From the NCBI GenBank assembly GCA_013396525.1, contig VWYX01000014.1, positions 248,001 through 312,000 on the forward strand: 64,000 bases of DNA, written 5' to 3'. Of the stretch, positions 43,016 to 56,700 are shown in pieces. Source of the stretch: Chaetorhynchus papuensis. Lineage: Eukaryota; Chordata; Aves; Passeriformes; Rhipiduridae. Every line of letters begins with the position of its first letter. The stretch's first letter is position 1. A program made the position numbers and the translations under genes. The notes beneath the pieces were generated by a model. That model searched no databases, was not told where the DNA came from, and saw only the letters and a program-made list of their open reading frames with translations.

Positions 43016-46000
43016 GTTATGTGCAGGGATTATCCAAAAAGTTGATACAGTGATTATAGGGATGAGACAAGTTCTTATCAATTGTTAATGTCAATGGAAT
43101 TACCTGCTTCCATTTTCCATATAATTAGGGAGATTTTTCTTGAAGTTCATGAAGTCAAGCCTTTCTCTCACCTGGCTCCAAAAGCCTATAGATTGTTCAA
43201 TTCATACTCTCTTCAGGGTCACAAGGTCTTACTTAAGATCAGGTTGTAAATTAAAAAGAGAAAATTAACAAGTGACAAAAACCTGATTCTCATTTTCAGT
43301 GCTTGTCCATGGCAAGTCAGCTGTCCTTACTGAACCCCACTAAACTCACCAAACTTACTGAAGAATTATGTCCTCAGTGTTACATGATCCAATTAGCTCA
43401 GTCACTCTCATTTCTTGAGAAAATGATAGTCTGACTAATTCCTTTGTTTTTCTTGAGATTTTTACAAGTAATTTAACATCTTGTAAAGATTAATGTCTCA
43501 GAAATGTCATTTTGTTCTTTGCTCCAATCTGATAGCTCTTATTTCCGTTTTTCAGCAAGGGCAAATTAGTGAATTTCAGTTAATGCAGCAATTTGTCTTC
43601 CTGGATACAAATTTGCCTTTGAGCATTTTCTTTTTAGCCTGAAGGATTTTAACAGTAGTAAATATTAGTGTTGAAGGAAACCAAATTCAGTCATATTATT
43701 TCTCTGCCTGGAGTACTCCATTACACAAGAGGTGATTGATTTAACTCTTCCATTAACTCTGAAATATTTCAGTGCATACTCCATTGGATTTTTAAGCTGA
43801 ATAGTCCCCATCAATCTGACAAGATCCTGAATGCTCTTCACAGGTTTTCATGACGTGGGAGTTTTATTTCTTGTTTTGAGTTTTCTTTGTTGTCAGCATT
43901 TTAGATTTCTCTGAAATGAATAAAACTCATCCACCAACTGGCTTTAGTTATACAAGACATAAATCATTCAAATGTTATTCACTGTATTGAAATAATTGTG
44001 ATGCTTATTTTGGCTCAGGCATTAATTTCAGGTGCCTTAAACTTTTCATCATTCTTAACACATAAAATACTATCCTTGAGATTTTTGAGATCATATTTTC
44101 GTATATAAAATCTGACATTTGCCTCTTAAGACGGCATTTTATGCATAGACATGGACTCACATTATGGCTTTAATTAAAGGGATCTGAATAATTCCTGGAA
44201 AATCTTATTTACTTTTTCTGTCCCTGTACATGGATGAAATCCTAAACAGAAGAAGCAGATGTTGCCTAGGTAACTATTTTAAAACACCAATGCCATGGCA
44301 AAGGGTAGGAACATTAGCCCCAATCAGGAGGCTGTAAATGATGAGTTATTACAACTGTATGTTAGTTTTATGCTATTTAGATAGCAAATGAAACAACTTG
44401 TACCACTTGCAAGATGGAGCACTGGAGTCCTGTCTTTTTTTTCTTTAGTTCTGTAGTGACTTGTGCCTTTTTCATGCCAATAAAATTATTGCTGTGTACT
44501 TTACCCTGCAAGACACACAAGGCTAAAAAGTAACACTGCAAATGTAGTTCTGACTCAGCCTGTGGCTTTGTGTCCATTTTCAGCAGGTTGGTAGGTTTGT
44601 ACGTTTCTTGCTGAGCTTTGTTTTCAACTTTTCTGAGAAAGAAAGGCACAGGAAAAAGAAAAAAAGGCAAAAAAATATCCTTTTCCAATCTCTTTTACCT
44701 CAGAGTAACTTGGTCCACCACGTTGCCCAGCTTGAATGGGGCATGCTGCTCCCGTGCTGCCAATGCCCTGTCGAGAGACTGTGGGGATGTGACATTGTTG
44801 GCACCAAAATGTGATACTCAGCATGCAGAAATTTCAACATTTTGCCACTTTGTCAATGTTTTCCATTCTTAACCTTAACAGAAATTTTCACCACCTCTGC
44901 TTCATCTCTGTGTAGGAGATAATAGCACGAAGAACCAGCTTGCGTAATTACCATCATATGTGAATACTCATTTATTTTCTTCTTTTAGCTTGTGCTAAAG
45001 TACTTATTAGAGGGGCTCTGTGACTCAATAAATAAGTCATAAAAACATAACACAAAAACTTCCATTTTTGTACATACCTACAAGACATCGTAATGCAAAT
45101 AATTTGTCTGTTACCTATTTTTAATAATTAAGTATCAATTGCACAGAGATCTTCTAAAGCATTTGTCATATTACTGTTCCAGACTCCCTTTCTTTTAATC
45201 TCCCTCCTACACATCTCATTATTTTAAATCTTAAATCCCTGCAGTAAGAGTTAACTCTTTGATGCAGCTTTATCACTTCAAGGACAAATAGACCATAGCC
45301 ACGAAAACTGGAAAATTAGTGCAAAATAATTAGCTAGAAGAATATTATCGAAGATGAGTAAAGTACTAGGGCCAAAACTTGTGTAAGTAATCACTCTGAG
45401 ATAATAGGAAGCTATTAGAGAATTTTTTCTGCTTTAGACAAGTCCAGAGCCAGCTGGCTCTGTCTGGTAGAATTGTAATGTAAATAGGTATGAGCCAGAA
45501 TATTAATGATAAGGGGGGGAAAAAAAGTCTTTCTGGTGTAGTGGTTGAACCTCTAACTCTCTGTTTCCCCTGAGACATTCAGGGGAATGATATACCTCTT
45601 TGTGCTGCTTGGGATGAGGGGAGTAATGTCTCTGTTGTGGGGAAAATTGACATATTTTTCTAAGCATGTGACACAGATATTAGGGCTAAGCTTTTATTAA
45701 GTTTTCTAATTACAGAGGCTATTAAAAAAAAATCACACGATGGATGAAAAAGTTAAACATGAAAAAGAAAATATTCAACCAATGGACCTCCATATACAAC
45801 AGGTAGTTTTGGATGTCTCAGCCTTTCATCTTAAAATAGAGGGTTTGCTAATATTCTCCTGCCTGCCTTCAGCAAATGTGTGGAACTCCTGTAAGGTGGA
45901 AACAGTCCTACAGTTGCCATTTGGGATCATCCTATTGTTTCACCTCAGTGCCAGCTGTATTTTTCACATTAAGTCATTTCCTTTGCCTTCTTGCTTGTTG

Positions 46001-46059
46001 GGTTCAGTCATCTGTTCTTCCACCTGTCTCCTCCTCTTCTCCTTCCTTTGTCTCTTGGT
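43016..46059. other. Intergenic; possible conserved noncoding stretches
   Basis: No gene seen. The stretches at about 43900-44250 and 44990-45360 are rich in TAATTA/ATTAAT-type homeodomain cores with few repeats and look like candidate conserved noncoding elements. This is an impression from texture only. Confidence 0.35.
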
Positions 46060-46099
46060 GAGGCTTGTCTCCCACCCAGAATATTCTGTGATTCTGTGA
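46060..46099 (+). repeat. Possible CR1 3' terminus
   Basis: cccacccagaatattctgtg followed by attctgtg resembles the tandem ATTCTRTG repeat that ends CR1 elements. Too short and without a clear body upstream to be certain. Confidence 0.4.
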
Positions 46100-49000
46100 A
46101 ACAAGCTGCTTTTATTTTTGCTGTTGCTAACTGTCCCTTGTTGCATTCTGGTAGCTCTGAGTGAGATATTCACCTGGATGGTTAGTTTTATGTTTCCTTT
46201 GAAACAGTAGCTGAAAACACAGAACACTGTGACAAACTTACTGATTTTACTTTTTCGGTATTTATTTTTAAAGTAGGCCTGGAAATACACCTTTTCAGAA
46301 GGCAGTGAAATTAAAATTATCTCTGCTCTAATTTCCTGATTTTGGTTATCTCTATTAAGAGCCCAACAACAGGAGACTTCCCAGAGAACCTGCTCAGAGT
46401 GAGTGTTAAAATCTGAAACTTCAAGCCTTGCCTTAAATCTCTTTCTGCCTTCTTTCTCTGTGACCAATATAACAAGAGATCAAAGGTCTCTGGAGTTTTC
46501 TTCATGAAAAAACATAGATAGGGTTGTGACTGCTGTTGTAGGTTCCCTACAATGAACTTCTCTTTTAAGAACACCGAAGAAAGTGTATCTTTCTACCTGG
46601 CTCATGGTGGTGTGGGGTTTTTGTGGTGAATTTTGGTTTAGTTTTGTTATCGTTGGCTTTCTCTTCCCTCAGTCATTCATGAATAGAGTATGATGCCATC
46701 TGTATTCCACAGGGTGCAGAAAACTGGGCCTGCTGTCAGTAAGGGATAGTGTCTATAGTTTATAGCGTTTATAGTTTATGCAGGTTAGATGTCAGCTGTT
46801 CTGAGGTCTGTGGGGTCAGTAAATGGGAATATGCACTGCTGTGGATGGCAGCAGTAAAGTTGCCTCTGAGCTCCCTTTCATCCTCTTTCACAACTGAACC
46901 TGTGGCTATCAGAGAGCAGGCTCTCAATGCTGTAAGGGAGAAGTTTGCAGCTTTATGGATACATGAAGTTGTAACCTATTGCCTGCTGAAATAATATTCT
47001 GGTTTGACATAGATATCTTTTTTTGTCTTTAATTCTGATGAATTTTCCAAACAATTCATGCTGAAATGTCGCATTTACCACCTCAGACACCCTAGTGTCA
47101 GATTGCTGCAGTCATCTGGAAAGTGTCAGGATGTACCCTCTGATTAGTTAAACTTGATGGCTCCGAATGTTTTAGCAAATGAAGTTGTTCCTTTGGAAGT
47201 GAATGGGAAATACATTTAGGATTTTCATTATCTGTGATATCAGAGGAAAGGTTAATGCTCAAGATTTGGGAGGTGGAAGAAGATCATGCTACGCTTGTGT
47301 CCTGGGGTGACTGACAGCTTGTCATTGTCCTGACAAATATTCTTCACCAAACACTTCCCAGCTTCTTATCTGGAGGTGTGAAAACAAACACAGAATATTT
47401 CTGTTGCTGAAAATAACCAATGAAATAAAATAGATTTGCACAGCTGAGCTGAACAAATGGTTCTACAATTGCATCCCTTCCCACAATGCAGGAGAAAGTG
47501 CTTTGGAAACATATTGGGAAAATGAGTCAAATCTATATAAAGAATTTGAAAAAAACAAAGAAATAAGGGGGATTAAGCCTATAGACTATTTTTTCCTGGC
47601 ACCTGATTCACTGATGAACAGAAAGCTTAGTTCTGTGCAGGGGTGTGTTTTCCACCTTTGAACGTGAAGACTAATTATGTGTTTGTCCTGGGTAGACAAT
47701 TTTTATTAGGTTTTGGGGTGCTTTTGTTGGTTTATTTTTTTGTTCAATGTGTTTTAGTGTGGTGGTTCTGGTTTTATTTTGCTTCATTTTGTTTTCTATT
47801 TTTTTACAAAAAAGCACTCTACAGTAGCGCCTCCCGATGTAAATGAAAAGACTTCATGAGGCTGGATGTGGCTTTGTTTTTCCTGTTTGAGGACAAAAGC
47901 TGCCAATGTCTATAAGGCTTTGCAGTTTGCAAAATTAATATATAAAAAAAAAATCAGGTGTTCATCAAGACAAAATGAGTTGAAGGAAGATTTTGGGTTG
48001 AACACTGGAGCATTTAAAAGTAGATATAATCAGTAGTAATACTGTTTTAAAAAACCAAAACAATTAATTTGTATTTAATCTATTATAATTATTACATACT
48101 ATAATTTTAGATTATCAACTTTTAAACACTTTCTACGTAATTGGTCTGTGGCAAGGTAAAAGTATGACAAACTGTAAAATGGCTGACTATAAATTTATAT
48201 TAAAAAATTATCAGACAAAACTCAAAAAATATTACAGAACTGAAAAATAGAATGAGAAGTTTTAACTTCAGAATCAGCCTTTTCAGTCACAGAGTCCCAG
48301 AAAAGTCTGCCATGAAGTATTTCACCCTGGTTTGTAATAAGCCTTTCATTTGTTCAAGTGAAAAATGATAAATGATGATGGATTATCTATTCATGGAGCA
48401 GAAGAAGGAAAGTTCTTGGGGGATTAATTAGTAATTAAAGTTAACCTGTGTTGCTTAAATAAGATTAACTTATTCTAAGTGATTTTCTGCTCTACTGGGA
48501 TTGTGCCTAAGGAGGGGGGATTATAATATCAGCAAATATCACTTGCTGTTATGCCTGGATATCTGTCTGGATATGCACTGTTCCTCGCAACTCACTGGAA
48601 AATTATTCTTCCTCTTCTGGTTCAAGTGTACTTTTTCTACTGAGTCTCACTGTGAAATTAATTGATAACCTCAAACTCTATTACATAGGGCTATTACTGA
48701 GTGACTTTTTCGATTAAATCAGATTCAGCTGAGGCATTTGGAAAACCATTTGTTCCTCATGCTTTTGATTGTGAAGAAATTGACTTTTTGTCGTTGTAGT
48801 CTTAGAAGATTTAGCCATGGATACGTATCATCGGTATTTTAAGGATACATAAATAATGCATATCTTAAAAACAACAGCAGCAATAAAACTCAAAACAACC
48901 TAATACCAAAGCAAACAGCAAAATAGTAACTCTGAAGGCTTCAGCTGAGTTTGTGACCCTTAGTAAGGTAACCCTGGGCGAGTTTATTATCTAGTTTATT

Positions 49001-52000
49001 AAAAGCAAGAGAAGCAAGCTTCAGAGTTAGCTGTTGCAAATCTGGTCTTTCAAATTATTTCTTTGGTTCAAAAAGTAGCTTGTTACATTCCTTTCTGTTT
49101 TGCTTCCTTGGTTTATATTCCAGCTTTAGTGTGTTCTGCATGACAATGATCTGGCCTTTTCCTCTTACTCATTCTTGTGCAAGCGTGTGAAGAGCAGTTA
49201 ATCCTGATAAGTTATAAAACTCTGCTCCTTTGAAAAGGGGGACAGTAACTTCATGTAGATGGCATTCCATTGAAATAGGAAGCATCAAACATGAAGAATA
49301 ATTTATGTACAAGCAGGCAGAGCGAGACTTATGTCCTTAGATGACTTTTTCCTGACTTGTCTGATAACTGTTATTTCTGAGGAAAGGCTAATGCAGGCAA
49401 GCAGGTCTTGCTCACAGATGTGAAACTACTTGGATTATTCCAGTCCCTCCCCAGGGAGCTGTAGAATTTTGTGCCATTCTCATTCAAGCTTTAAAATTGT
49501 CATGGAAAATACTTTAATCACCATTTCCATTTTCTAGCTCTTGCGTGTGTGTAGGGTTTTTAATTTTTATTCTTTATTTTATTTTATATTTTTTCCAGCA
49601 AAGACAGTAAAACAATATTTGGGGTTTCAGCATTTAGGTACAAATGATTCTTTGTCCTTTTAGTACTATAGGCTAGAATCTGTTTACGGTTCTACAGCTG
49701 TAACGGTGAGAGGCAGGCAGTTCAGATAAGAAAACAGTCTTCATAAGGGAAATCCTTGTGAAAACTCTAGCAAAAATAATTGGTGTTTAAATTGGCTTTC
49801 AAAGATTCCTAGTCTGAACAAATTCACCAACCAATCGTAGATGCTGTGAATAGATTTACCAGTGGCCTCTCTCAGTGGCCACTCAGCAGAGGTGGGCTCA
49901 CATAGATGTGGAGTGAGATGAGATTAATATCAGCTCTGGATCAACTGAAATTTATTTCTGTATGCAATCAAGTTTTATAGTCACTATTTGCAGTTTTACA
50001 GCCCATATGTTTATGAGTTGAAGAATTGCTAGGAGTTGAGTATTTCACCTTGGCTTCACTTTGTGTTTCCCTGTCTCCCCATTTCCACCCAGTTGTAGTC
50101 ATTTCCCATGACTACCACACCTCTTAGCCATATCTAGCCCCTGGCAAACTCCAGTCTTGCAGGTGTCATTTTTCATTCTATTTGTTGCTCTGTGTTCCTT
50201 TCTTCCCATCCTATTCCTCCCATATGCTTGTACTGGGAGTACTTAAATATTATCTGCTGTTCTGTCTGTGATGCCTTGCACAACAGAGTTCTGTTTGTGG
50301 TTGATGCCTAGCCACTCTTAGAGTAGAAATGAAGAGCAACAGTGAGAGCCAGCAAAAATGCAGTTGGACTTGAATAGAAGTTTACCTTTAAAGAGAACTA
50401 CAGAGACAATGTAGCTAAGTGGATGTGAGAGGGGAAAAATGGGACAAAATGTGTACCTTTATTGTGCTGGCTCCAGTCATGCCCTTTCCCTCTAAACAGA
50501 ATACACCAGACTCTTCCAAAATACTTTCACTTGTCTCTAAGTTATAAACTTTTAAACTACTTTTCATAGCTATGCTTTATCAGAAAAAAGTTTTATTATG
50601 AGCTTTTTAGTTTTCTAGTAGGTTTTTTTTGTTAGTTTTCTGAGAATGTATTTTCTATGGTAATGCTCAAATATTTCAGTTGAGGCTACAAAAATAAAAC
50701 GCCTCTTGTTGCTTTTCCATTTTGAACTTTGGCCTAACTGTAGATTTTCTACTTTTGTTGCTGGGAGCTTTTCTTCTGTTTTTCTACCCTGACTGCACAG
50801 TGCTTTATACGTGTCCAAGGTTGCACCTCTAAAATGTGTAGGTTCAACCTGGAGAAAATTTGCTAAGAGCAAGAGCAGCCTCAGGTGCAAACAAAACAAA
50901 GGGGCCCACAAAACAAGAGGAGATGCTCAGGCGTGTGTGCGCACTTTGCCTGTGTTGCTCTCTGCTTTAAGCAGCAGTGGCCTCGGTTTCTCAGGGCACT
51001 GCTTGCTGAGTGACAATGTTGGTCTGTTCCAGTGGCACCAATCCTGATTCTCTTGTAATTCACTGCTTTGGAGGGAAGCAAAGGCAAGGTATTTGATTAG
51101 AAAATGAATATGCCTTTTTTTCTTCCTTTTTTTTTTTTTTTAATCCCCCTCTGCAAAGGGAAGCACAACAATAGACAAGGAAGACTGCCAGCTGGCTTTC
51201 ACCAGTGCCCCAGACAAATCCAGCCTGGCTTTGAAGGCTGAAATAACCTGCCTGCCTATTATGACCAGACTGGAATGTGAATATTTATGTGAAAAGTAGG
51301 TCAAGACCACAATGAGGACATGAGAGAAGGTCTGCTGGCTCTGTAAATCTATTAAGCTGATATTTCTGCTTAAATAATTTTGAAATTCTAAATTATTCAT
51401 GGATATCCTGATATTTGTTGATGAAATTTTGCCTTCCTCCTCTTACTGTTTCTGTCATCAATTATAGAATCCCAAATGACTGTCTGGGCACCTCCCTGGG
51501 AACAGACATATGAGTTGCAGACAAGTTGTGACAGAGCTCCTCATGCCGGTGACATTCCCCAAGGGACATTCCAATATGCTTTGTTTGACTCCATGATAAC
51601 AAGTCAGGATTTCCAGACTGGGCAGCTGAACCCTGAATTCCTTCTACTCTTGACTCCTCGCCTGCCTTTTCAGGGGTCAGATTCATTTACTGTGGAACCT
51701 TTGCTTGCTCGGTCCATCCCTCGTTTATTTTTTCTGGAGGTTGTCATAAATTGTTATGGTACAGAAGGTGTGGTGTTCTTACCTCATTGGCTGCAATGCT
51801 TTGACCCTGTGCTCAGCAGAGTCCATCCCACTGAACAAAGTGCATTTTAGGATAGAATTAGACTGTGATAGAGTGGTGATATTGTACTGGAAATGTGCAA
51901 ATACATTTATTGAATGAAAAAGAAAATAAATTTTAAGACTATTTCTTTTATTGCACTAAACTAGTTCCCATGCCAAAGAAACCTTCTTGGTAATTAATCT

Positions 52001-52723
52001 GTAACAGTTATTTTGATTTCAATCAAAGCAGTTATTCTGGGATAACTATTCTGAAAGTGTAGACGAGTGTTAATAAATACAAGTCTGTCATTTTCTTCAC
52101 ACAAGTTACACTTCCACAATCAGTGTTCTGTTTGCCTTCTTGGCTGCTTTGTTTCATGTCATTATTGGTGTCATCCAAAAAGGCTTTTTGTACTTAATTT
52201 GCCACGGTCTTTTGGAGACCTCTCATGCAAATGTGATGAAAACTTTCCTCAGTTTTTGGAAGGGAAAAGACTTAGTAGTGAAACTAAAAGCAGAGGAAAC
52301 AAACAAAAACCTCCAAACACATATCAGTTCAGTGACAACTTCATTCCTGTTAGAATCCAGATATTCTGTGAAAGTTAAAATACCACCTGTAATTTAAATT
52401 CCATGTAGCAAAACAATTCTGGAGGAGTTTTCTACAGAGAAGTGATCACATAATGACAACAGGCAGTTGAGATGGTTTTTAAAAGCACTTTTGAAACAGA
52501 AAGTGTCATATTTTAATTCTGTGACTAATTTGTTCAGTGTCATGTATATTTCAAATTGCTGAGAATGGACCACTTTTCTGTTTTTACTTAATTGGTTTTT
52601 CCTTACACGAAGTGCATATTTTCCCCTTCTGAATTGTCTCCTAAAATGCGATATTCTAAAAGCTGTCTTTCTAGCCCAACAGTGACAGCACAGGAGGAAA
52701 GCCACATGAGATCACCAGTACTG
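46100..52723. other. Intergenic, no gene seen
   Basis: AT-rich, with T/G-rich simple tracts at 47690-47810 and 49550-49595 and a T15 run at 51127-51141. Longest open frame here (124 codons at 51476-51850) resembles no known protein. Confidence 0.55.
51127..51141 (+). repeat. Poly-T tract (T15)
   Basis: Homopolymer in a T-rich stretch starting near 51115. Confidence 0.85.
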
Positions 52724-52850
52724 TCATAAAATCACTGAATGGTTTGGTTTGGAAGGCACCTTAAGGAGCTCTTTGTTCCAAAGCCCCGCTGCCACAGGCA
52801 GGGACACCCTCCACTAGGCCAGGTTTCTCAAAGGCCCATCCAGCCTGGTC
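52724..52850 (-). repeat. CR1 LINE 3' fragment (short)
   Basis: aaaatcactgaatggtttgg tttggaaggcacctta, then ccccgctgccacaggcaggg acaccctccactaggccagg: the reverse complement of a CR1 3' end, about 125 bp long. Confidence 0.9.
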
Positions 52851-55800
52851 TATTAAAAGAGAAAGGGGGAGAGAAGGCTCATGAAAAGAGTTTTCTTCTA
52901 TTATTGTGTCCCCCTGTTGTCCTTTTTTCCGTTTACATGGAAGTGCTTGGCCCTACTCTGGTGTAGATCCATCTACTTTCCGTATGGACCCCAGGTAAGA
53001 GGCTTACAGGAGAAAGAAGAGATAGCAAGTTAGCCCAACCATATTGACAGCAGGACAGCTGCATGACCAAAGTTAGGACAGAAATACGTTGGGGGGGCTT
53101 TTTTGGGCTTCTTTTTTTGGATGTCAGAGGAATAAAACTCAGAGTTCCAGTGGGAGAGATGGTACAGGAAGTCATCTGAAAGTTGGAGCTTGCAAGGCTT
53201 GTGGCATGCAGAGAAGAGCTGGGAGTGTCTGCTGGTTGTAGGCTGTGGTGCAGGAAATGAAGACTGTGACTTTGAGCAGGTGACACAAGGAGAGTTGATC
53301 TGAGCATATGTTTATTTTTGAAAATGATCCATGTTTTTGATATATTTGCCTGTGTTTGTCAGTATTTCCCACAAAAAAAGGAAGATGGGGGGAGCCCTTA
53401 AATTTCTCCTTCATTAGCTTCATCTGCTTTCCAAGAAGGAGAGAAGGTCATTTGAAAACAACAGTTCTTCTAGATTAACCTTCTTCTTTCTGAGAAGAGC
53501 TGAGCCAAAGAGCCTCAGCTGAGCTTCAGAATCAGGCTGTGAGCAGAAGCAAGCATGGAATGAAAATTTGCTCTTCTTAAATAAAACCGAAAACCGTTCA
53601 GATGCTTTCCAAACTGTGAATGTGTTGCAGGAGTTGTCAGTCTCAATATGATCATGTTTCATTTTAAACACAATCAGATAAAAGTTTTACTGATCTTGGA
53701 CAACTCTTATTTTTTTTAAACTTAGTTTAACAGAAAAAAAATATCACAGCAATCACAACAAAAGAAAAAGCTCCAGGGTCTTTCTTACTGAAGATAAGTG
53801 TATGGACTTGCTAAAATAAAGGAGGTTGGCAAAGCTGAATTCCAATCAAGACAGTAATTGCAGTATATAGAGGGCTCTTTTTCAGGAAGCTGATTAGTCA
53901 ATCAAAATGACAGTAACTTGCAATTTGCATAATATTTTGAAGTATTTGGTTTATGGATACTTCTAGCAAAGTTCGCCTAAAACACTCACTGTGTTTGCAT
54001 TTGAAAGCATGTGGTTTGTAAAAGAATTAGTGAACCAAAGCAGTGTGACATGATTTGGTACAGGGCAAGCTGTTTCTCTGAGCCTTTGTGTAGCCTCTGT
54101 GTGGACACAACTTTTTAGCTCACAGGCTTGTGCCTGTTCTTTCACATAAAATTGTATTCACTGGACTTGGAGTCCTTGGCTCACAGCTCTCCTCTGAGAC
54201 CTCGGCAGACCCAACTGGGAAATCTGTTTAGGTCCTGTGAGTGATGGGAATAAATTAATTTATTTTCCTATCCTATCGCCACACCTATGTCTGTGGTGAG
54301 GGGAAGAAAAAGGAATCAAAGGCAGTCACTCAAAATAGATTTTAATCAATCTAGGTTTGTGAAAAACAGGTTTTATGACATGTGGGATTATGTTGTTGCA
54401 TTTGCAAGAAAGGACAACTAAGATCTGTGTTTGTTATGCTGGAGGAATGGGCTGCTCTGTTTTATAATAATCTGGTAGTGAAGGTGACTACCTGACAAGT
54501 GGGAGACTTGAACTGCCTGGGAGGATGCCCTGCCTTCCTGTTAGGCCTGTCCTATCTTGTACAAAAAAATGAAATAGGCGATCAGATGGAACAAGAAAAG
54601 AATAGCTTTCCAGCCTGCCGGCAAGGATGCGCTCCTCAGCGAGGACACAGCTTCTATTCTCTGCTCCAGTAATTTTATTACTTATTTAATTTTTTCTCTA
54701 CAGATCTTGGCTCGCGTACAGGAGAAACATTTCTCATTAAAACTATATTGTGTATGTTTGGAGAAGGTAAGCAAGCATAAAAGCAAAGCATTGATGCTGA
54801 AAGGAGGCTTTGCCAGGACACCCCACTGCATTCCTGCTTTCAGGGCATTTCCAGGATAAGCAGGGTGTGGGACAAAATCCAGCCAAATGGAGGAAGGAAA
54901 TGAGCTTGTACCTCTCTCAATATGCATGACTGGCTCACTCAAGGGGATCTCCATGTACCTGGGGATAGCACTATTCCTGGTGGCCTCTCCAGAAAGAGTG
55001 ACCCCATGTTTCTGGGAAGCTGGGTACTGGCAGTAATCAGCGCAGGGTTATGGTGAGCAAGGGTTGTCTGCTCAGAATTGACCAAAACTTACTTGTCTGT
55101 GGAGCAAATAAATTTATCATACAATTATAGGAGTACTACTACAATCCCTTGAGTGTTTTTCCTTTCTTGCTTTATCTCACTGCACTTTGTCCCTATGTTC
55201 TCCTCACAAGGGTAGTGCCTGCATGCAATGGGCACCTTCCTGCTGCTGCAGGGGTTTCTCCCTGTGCCTCAAAGTCAGGGCTGTCAACAAAGCCCATTTG
55301 TTTGTCTCTTGTTCTGGGAACTTGTCTTGCACATCTCTGCAGCAGGCCTGTGGCAGGAGATGAAGTTTAGCCAGCAACATAGGTTCCAGGCCATGATTCT
55401 CCTATATAGGTTTTGTGTTTTGGTATTTTTTTATTTTTTAATATTTAAGCTGGAGCTCAGCCTTTTTGGTGCATCAGTACCTGTAATACAGGAGACAAGT
55501 TACCTCGTGCTTTTTGTGGTTTGAAGCATGTAAGTGGGAAGCTAGTAAAGTTTAACAGGATGGACACTGCACAGGGCAGCCAGGCTGCCCCTGAGGAGCG
55601 CTCTCTGCTGCTGAATGCTCTCCCAAGCCCTGTGCGTAGGCACCAAATGCTCTCCTTTAGATCTGCTGTATCACTCACTAGGCTGTAATTTAAATGATGC
55701 ATGAGTGCATACATAGATAAAACAGAAACAAAGCATGAAAAATAATAGAAAATTCTTCTTCAAAAATACCTCTAAAATGATCTAACATCAGCCCTTTTAC

Positions 55801-56406
55801 AAGAGTCAGGTTTTCTTTATTCCACCCCATTGTACAGATCACTGCTTGAAGGCTTTTGAAAATTGACTCTCTGGTGTTTCTTTCATTATGTTGTCTTCTT
55901 TCTTACTAACAATCAGTTCCCATAATGCTGGGAATTACTGCCAGTTAAGTACCTGGAGCCCTTGCCTACTTCTACTGCAGAGAGAACATGATCAGACTCC
56001 ACTATACTGTGGACAATATCAATCATTTCCTTGCTGTGCATACTGTAACTATTTGTGTGTTAGCATGGTGGGGAGAGAGACTAAAAGAAGCCAAAGTTTG
56101 GGGAAACTTATATGATCCCATTAATGAATGCTGGCATTGTGAATCAAACCCTGTATTTTCCTAAGTCACCTGGAAATTTTGCCATTGAGTTCTGTCAGTC
56201 TGGAATTTCTGTCAATACTTGAAATTAGAGAAAATTTGTTTGAGGCTTTGTTTTAGCAAAGGATCTCTTTGTACAAAAAACCCCCCTACTTTAAATTGTC
56301 TTGTGAAGATTGGTGATTATTGTTCTAAATATAACTAATTGCTTAAACAGAAAACTCAGTCTAATGAGCAGATAAATGAGCATGAACAGAACGGTTAATT
56401 TGGACA
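52851..56406. other. Intergenic, no gene seen
   Basis: No gene or clear repeat recognised. The 124-codon - strand open frame (52933-53307) is low-complexity Ser/Leu-rich and not protein-like. Confidence 0.5.
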
Positions 56407-56700
56407 GTGCCATCTAGTTGTTGTAAAATGCAGCATGTTTTTCTTTAAAATTTAATTACTACGGCAAATCACAGCTCCATTAAAAAAAAACTTTCAGTGT
56501 AATGTAAGGCTGTTTTCATCCATTATCCAAGTAGTTTTTCTCTGAAAAGAGGCTATTAATGTAAACCAATGACTGCCTTAATTAATGGAATTTGTGGACC
56601 TGCCTGTAATGTGATTTCCCTGTGGTACTCTGCATTGGGAAGCCTTTATTTACAGTCTAAAAGGTAATCTATGAAAAGATCTAATGGTTTACTGTTTTTT
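56380..56700. promoter_or_regulatory. Candidate conserved noncoding element with CTCF-like site
   Basis: Repeat-free block with several homeodomain-type cores (taattac, attaatg, taattaatgg). It has a CTCF-like motif on the - strand at 56407-56420 (reads CAACTAGATGGCAC, 13 of 14 positions of CCASYAGRKGGCRS). Conservation cannot be judged from a single genome. Confidence 0.35.
56407..56420 (-). promoter_or_regulatory. CTCF-like motif
   Basis: Reverse strand CAACTAGATGGCAC, one mismatch to the 14-base core consensus. Best of the three such motifs in the window. Confidence 0.45.

Noticed and set aside
45740..46099. 119-codon + strand frame
   Set aside because: Low-complexity Leu/Ser/Cys stretch that ends in a possible CR1 tail; not protein-like.
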